In this document: positions 6,482 through 9,062 of the stretch, one piece after another
How positions within the stretch are numbered: the stretch's first letter is position 1
Layout of the letters: each line of letters starts with the position of its first letter
DNA from: Gammaproteobacteria bacterium
GTDB lineage: Bacteria; Pseudomonadota; Gammaproteobacteria; GRL18
Assembly: GCA_027076245.1 (NCBI GenBank)
Contig: JALTKC010000569.1
Span: 1-9,062 of the forward strand
DNA length: 9,062 nucleotides
Direction: 5' to 3'
The notes under the pieces: model-generated
Databases searched by the model: none
The model's input: the letters and a program-made list of their open reading frames with translations, nothing else
Told to the model about the DNA's origin: nothing
Position numbers and translations under genes: made by a program

Positions 6482-7024
6482 ATGAATGACTATAAAATAA
6501 TCTTTGCCGGGCCGGTGGGTTCGGGTAAAACCACAGCCATTGCCACTTTAAGTGATGACGACCCGGTGTGCACCAACCAGAGCGCCTCTGACATGACCCG
6601 GCTGCGTAAATCTAAAACCACGGTAGCCATGGATTACGGCACTATGGTACTGGACGGAGCAGAAAAAATTCACCTCTACGGTACACCGGGACAGGAACGC
6701 TTTGATTTTATGTGGGAGGTGCTCACCCGCAACGGCCTGGGACTGATTTTACTGCTGGATAACACCCGTAAGGATCCATTAAATGACATGGCTTTTTTTC
6801 TCAATGCCTTTAAGGACTATATTGCAGACACGGCCGTTGCCATCGGCATTACTCAGACTGACATTGTCCCTCTGCTGAGGATGGATCATTACCACCGAAA
6901 ACTTCGGGAGCTAAACATTAAAGGGGCCATTTTTGAAGTGGATGCCCGGGATTTTAATGATATGTCCCACCTGGTACAGGCTCTGTTATTTACTATTGAC
7001 CCCGGACTGGAGTACAGCGCATGA
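6482..7024 (+). CDS. Small Ras-like GTPase (MglA / COG2229-like)
   Basis: A 180-residue soluble GTPase. G1 is GPVGSGKTT at 10-18 with Lys16; a Thr-rich G2 region follows at 42-47 (KSKTTV); G3 is YGTPGQERF at 67-74, where Gly67-type YGTPG replaces the usual DTPG; G4 is TQTD at 124-127 in place of NKxD; G5 is about EVDARD at 152-157. The changed G3 and G4 are typical of the bacterial MglA/conservon GTPases (COG2229) and not a sign of decay. Such proteins hydrolyse GTP with the help of roadblock-domain partners, and two candidate partners follow here. The stop overlaps the next start by four bases (ATGA), so the two are translationally coupled. The ribosome site is weak. Confidence 0.9.
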   Translation: MNDYKIIFAGPVGSGKTTAIATLSDDDPVCTNQSASDMTRLRKSKTTVAMDYGTMVLDGAEKIHLYGTPGQERFDFMWEVLTRNGLGLILLLDNTRKDPLNDMAFFLNAFKDYIADTAVAIGITQTDIVPLLRMDHYHRKLRELNIKGAIFEVDARDFNDMSHLVQALLFTIDPGLEYSA

Positions 7025-7674
7025 CCATCCAATACCAGGACAAATACCTGCTGCCGTCACCTGCCGGTGCCTGGCACTGTATCTCATCAACCGCTGTGGA
7101 ACCTGCCCGGCAGTTTCTGCAGCAGTTAATGACATTTGAGGAAAGCCCGCATTTTGATGCCGACACCCTAAACAGTCTGCTGCCGGACAGCGATATTCAG
7201 GAATCATTGCTCTACCACATTCAGCAGCTCAAATGGCTGCAGGGTTTTAGCGCCCCCAGACACATACCTCAGGGTAATTTTGATGAATCACTGCCGGATT
7301 TACTGGCGGCCTTATCCAGTGAGCATAAAGCACTGCTGGCCGATGATGAAGGTTTTTTCCTGGCAGGTTCCGGCTTTACCCATGAGGCATTGGAGGAACT
7401 GGCAGCACTGGGTGCCGACCTCTCTGCACTTTATACACGTCATGCTGGCATTGTCAGCAATAATTTAAAGATCAACAGCAGTGCCTTTGCACTGGTGGAC
7501 GCGGCCGGATACAGCCGCATTGGCTTCTGGCCCTTATACATAGGTAAGCTGAGATTCAATATAGTGATCGCCGGCGCACCCCGTTTTGAACAGCAGCATT
7601 TTGTGGATCTGGTGTGGATCCTACATAAACGCTATTACCGTCAGAAACACAAAGCCGATTCTGCTGCGGCCTGA
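7021..7674 (+). CDS. GTPase-coupled protein with probable C-terminal roadblock-like domain
   Basis: A 217-residue soluble protein, start ATG inside the ATGA overlap with the GTPase gene. Residues 1-80 end in a possible winged-helix segment (LNSLLPDSDIQESLLYHIQQLKWLQGF). Residues about 94-205 follow the roadblock/LC7 order: helix, two strands with a turn (KALLADDEGFFLAGSGF), long helix (EALEELAALGADLSALYTRH), strands (INSSAFALVD, YSRIGFWPL, KLRFNIVIAG) and last helix (FVDLVWILHKRYY). The match is to fold order and the D-D-x-G-hydrophobic turn, not to a strong motif, so it is inference. If right, the gene supplies a second roadblock partner for the GTPase, fused to a possible DNA- or protein-binding head, somewhat like DUF742 plus roadblock in conservons. 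The MITE begins 7 bases after its stop. Confidence 0.75.
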   Translation: MTIQYQDKYLLPSPAGAWHCISSTAVEPARQFLQQLMTFEESPHFDADTLNSLLPDSDIQESLLYHIQQLKWLQGFSAPRHIPQGNFDESLPDLLAALSSEHKALLADDEGFFLAGSGFTHEALEELAALGADLSALYTRHAGIVSNNLKINSSAFALVDAAGYSRIGFWPLYIGKLRFNIVIAGAPRFEQQHFVDLVWILHKRYYRQKHKADSAAA

Positions 7675-7676
7675 CT

Positions 7677-7889
7677 TTTAACCTAAATAAATCAGTTGAA
7701 TCGTAGCGAGAATGATCAGAGTGCTGGAGATACAAGGTTTTACAGGTTATTTTGGCTTTATTCGTACCCCAAGGGCACTTCCTTCGGGGCGTAGCCACCC
7801 TACGGGTGAAGTCAAAATGTTCTGGAAAGCCTTGTAGATTCAGTGCTATGGACATTCGCAGTAGGTTCAACTGATTTATTTAGGTTTAA
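7677..7889. mobile_element. 203-bp MITE-like palindromic element with TTTAA target duplication
   Basis: The element proper is 7682-7884. Its ends are a perfect 19-bp inverted repeat (7682-7700 and 7866-7884, outermost bases CCTAAATAAATC). It is flanked on both sides by TTTAA (7677-7681 and 7885-7889), a 5-bp target duplication, or TTAA if 4 bp. Imperfect inverted symmetry continues inwards: TACAAGG (7731-7737) mirrors CCTTGTA (7830-7836) around the same centre near 7783. The core holds short GC-rich hairpins (CCCCAAGG/CCTTcGGGG and CGTAG/CTACG). It has no transposase gene, so it would be moved in trans. TTAA would fit the YTAR target of IS5-like enzymes, but the parent element is not known. 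Confidence 0.85.
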
Positions 7890-7922
7890 CCTGACACATC
7901 ATCGTAATATGAGGATAAGACT

Positions 7923-8285
7923 ATGAGAGAAGATATGCTCTCTTCAATTTTGAACGAGTTAAACGGTACCTCTGCTGACATCGAAGCTTCAGCCGTCATT
8001 TCTACCGACGGCCTGATGATTTCAGCCGTACTGCCCCAGTCCATGGACGAAGACCGAGTTGGCGCCATGAGTGCCGCCATGCTGTCCCTGGGCGATCGAA
8101 CCTCCCAGGAGCTGGCTCGCGGTGAACTGGAGCAGGTGCTGATTAAGGGAAAAGACGGTTTTGTATTAATGACGCATGCCGGTGAAGAAGCTGTGGTCAC
8201 AGTACTGGCTACACCCAAAGCCAAACTCGGACTGATTTTTCTTGATGTAAAACGTGCTGCAGAAAGCATTTCCAAATTACTTTAA
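7923..8285 (+). CDS. Roadblock/LC7 domain protein (MglB-like)
   Basis: A 120-residue protein that is one complete roadblock/LC7 domain: helix (MLSSILNELNG), strand ASAVISTDGLMISAVLP at 22-38, helix from DEDRVGAMSAAMLSLGDRTSQEL at 42-64, strands LEQVLIKGKDGFVLMTHAG and AVVTVLATPKAKLGLIFLDV, and a last helix to the C-terminus. In MglB and conservon CvnB proteins this fold dimerises and acts on a small GTPase, as activator or scaffold. Here the GTPase gene lies two genes upstream. GAGG eight bases before the ATG is a good ribosome site. Without the MITE the gap to the preceding gene would be about 40 bp, which fits an operon. PAS gene follows after 26 bp. Confidence 0.95.
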   Translation: MREDMLSSILNELNGTSADIEASAVISTDGLMISAVLPQSMDEDRVGAMSAAMLSLGDRTSQELARGELEQVLIKGKDGFVLMTHAGEEAVVTVLATPKAKLGLIFLDVKRAAESISKLL

Positions 8286-8311
8286 TGACCGCCTGATAAA
8301 AGGTAGCTGCT

Positions 8312-8788
8312 ATGCAAGACATGAAACCCGAAGATCTGGCCAGTGATAATTATCAGGAAACTGAACTGACATTTTTTGACGGAACATCACGCAAGGTGCT
8401 TTATACCGACATTGAAACTCAGTTTCCCGACGGCTGTCTGATTGTTTCCCGCACGGATCTGGACGGGGTGATCACCCACGTTAACAAGTCTTTTGTATTA
8501 ATGTCCGGTTTTACGGAGCAGGAACTGATAGGACAACCCCATTATATTCTCCGGCATCCCTTTATGCCGCCGGCGGCCTTTGCCGGCCTGTGGGAAACCA
8601 TTCAGAAAAAGGAAAAGTGGCATGGTTATGTCAAAAACCTGCGCAAGGATGGAGGGTTTTACTGGGTTTATGCCACAGTAATCCCGAATATACGCAATGG
8701 CGAAATTGTCAGCTATACCTCGGTACGCCGAAAACCTTCAGCAAAAAAAGTGGCTGAATGTATGGAGCTGTACCCCACTTTATTTTAA
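8312..8788 (+). CDS. Stand-alone Aer-like PAS domain protein
   Basis: A 158-residue soluble protein with one PAS domain (about 37-140) closest to the FAD-binding PAS of the aerotaxis receptor Aer. Recognisable are DGVITHVNKSFVLMSGF at 51-67, the block ELIGQPHYILRHPFMPPAAF at 71-90, the segment W103-x-GYVKNLRKDGGFYWVYATV and the closing SYTSVRRKP. In Aer the block reads RHPDMP; here the Asp is Phe84, which could alter cofactor binding. There is no membrane segment, HAMP or chemoreceptor tail: the protein ends 15-20 residues after the domain, so it must signal to a partner. AAGG nine bases before the ATG supports the start; an in-frame ATG three codons later is possible. It sits 26 bp after the roadblock gene. 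Confidence 0.92.
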   Translation: MQDMKPEDLASDNYQETELTFFDGTSRKVLYTDIETQFPDGCLIVSRTDLDGVITHVNKSFVLMSGFTEQELIGQPHYILRHPFMPPAAFAGLWETIQKKEKWHGYVKNLRKDGGFYWVYATVIPNIRNGEIVSYTSVRRKPSAKKVAECMELYPTLF

Positions 8789-8797
8789 CGCGTAATT

Positions 8798-8826
8798 TTA
8801 AAACGGCCTGAGTAGGTTAGTTTTAA
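8798..8826. repeat. Small inverted repeat between PAS and PhnD-like genes
   Basis: TTAAAAC (8798-8804) and GTTTTAA (8820-8826) are perfect inverted copies 15 bases apart in the 66-bp gap. It is AT-rich with no T run after it, so it is not a convincing terminator. It may be a weak hairpin in the message. Confidence 0.25.
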
Positions 8827-8854
8827 GCCCGCTTCACCTGTTGAGGATCGCATC

Positions 8855-9062
8855 ATGCCCTTTAATATGACGATCAGCCCGGATTTTAAGCCCGAACTGA
8901 TATCCAGCTGGTATATTTTTAATACCTGGCTGCAAAAAAAAATTGATACGCCTGTGCATATTGATCTGGTCAATGATTTTAATGAGCTCTCAGACGCCAT
9001 TGACCAGAACCGCATCGACCTGATTTATGCCAATCCCTGTGACATTGCCCGGCTGGTGCGGG
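8855..9062 (+). CDS. PhnD-like ligand-binding protein without signal peptide (5' part)
   Basis: The frame starts with ATG at 8855, with GAGG eight bases upstream, and stays open to the window edge (69 codons seen). The protein starts MPFNMTISPDFKPELISSW, then YIFNTWLQKKIDTPVHIDLVNDF and IDQNRIDLIYANPCDIARLVR. The rhythm, a strand, 'FNTWLQK' helix, then a D-L-I-Y-A-N-P strand, fits the N-terminal lobe of PhnD-type periplasmic-binding folds that bind phosphonates or oxyanions. No signal peptide is present, so the binding domain appears to be cytoplasmic, perhaps the input part of a longer signalling protein. The rest is outside the window; the fold call rests on this short part. Confidence 0.7.
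   Translation, partial: MPFNMTISPDFKPELISSWYIFNTWLQKKIDTPVHIDLVNDFNELSDAIDQNRIDLIYANPCDIARLVR

Noticed and set aside
7556..7870. Minus-strand frame of 104 codons covering the MITE, considered as a transposase remnant
   Set aside because: It begins inside the element, runs out into the neighbouring gene and has no transposase motif; the palindrome is non-coding.
7905..7910. TAATAT as a private -10 for the roadblock gene
   Set aside because: A start there would leave almost no leader before the GAGG ribosome site at 7911, and no -35 is visible.
8785..9015. Minus-strand frame at the right edge
   Set aside because: The + strand frame from 8855 has a good ribosome site, fits the operon direction and has recognisable PhnD-like features.

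Overview
The window looks like chromosomal DNA of a gammaproteobacterium of intermediate GC content (judged by eye, not computed). The pointers are the lptM-lysA junction at the left edge, a YchJ-type SEC-C protein, an OruR/ArgR-type AraC regulator and an Aer-like PAS domain. A finer placement (for example Oceanospirillales- or Cellvibrionales-like marine lineages) is only a guess.

Left part (1-2848, + strand): the tail of an LptM-like lipoprotein, lysA (last step of lysine synthesis), and a ychJ-like gene whose start codon overlaps the lysA stop. Two envelope-related genes follow: a membrane-anchored cold-shock-domain protein and a small exported protein built from six exact 11-residue W-x-A-T repeats.

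Middle (2849-4360): a gap that appears to hold a small RNA gene. It has two direct repeats one 21-bp period apart, a sigma70-like promoter, a strongly foldable transcript and a rho-independent terminator. Convergent to it is an AraC-family regulator gene with its own strong promoter, Shine-Dalgarno and TTG start. The direct repeats are a plausible binding site for that regulator.

Right part (4361-9062, + strand): a run of seven genes that looks like one signalling cluster. It encodes a helical-repeat/TPR protein, a receiver-like protein with a helix-turn-helix-like C-terminal part, a small Ras/MglA-like GTPase, a protein that appears to end in a cryptic roadblock domain (ATGA overlap with the GTPase gene), a stand-alone roadblock/LC7 protein, a soluble Aer-like PAS protein, and the beginning of a PhnD-like ligand-binding protein without a signal peptide. 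The GTPase plus roadblock pairing recalls Streptomyces conservons and Myxococcus MglA/MglB. The whole suggests a cytoplasmic sensory or polarity switch, which is inference. A 203-bp MITE-like palindrome with a TTTAA target duplication is inserted between the cryptic-roadblock gene and the roadblock gene.
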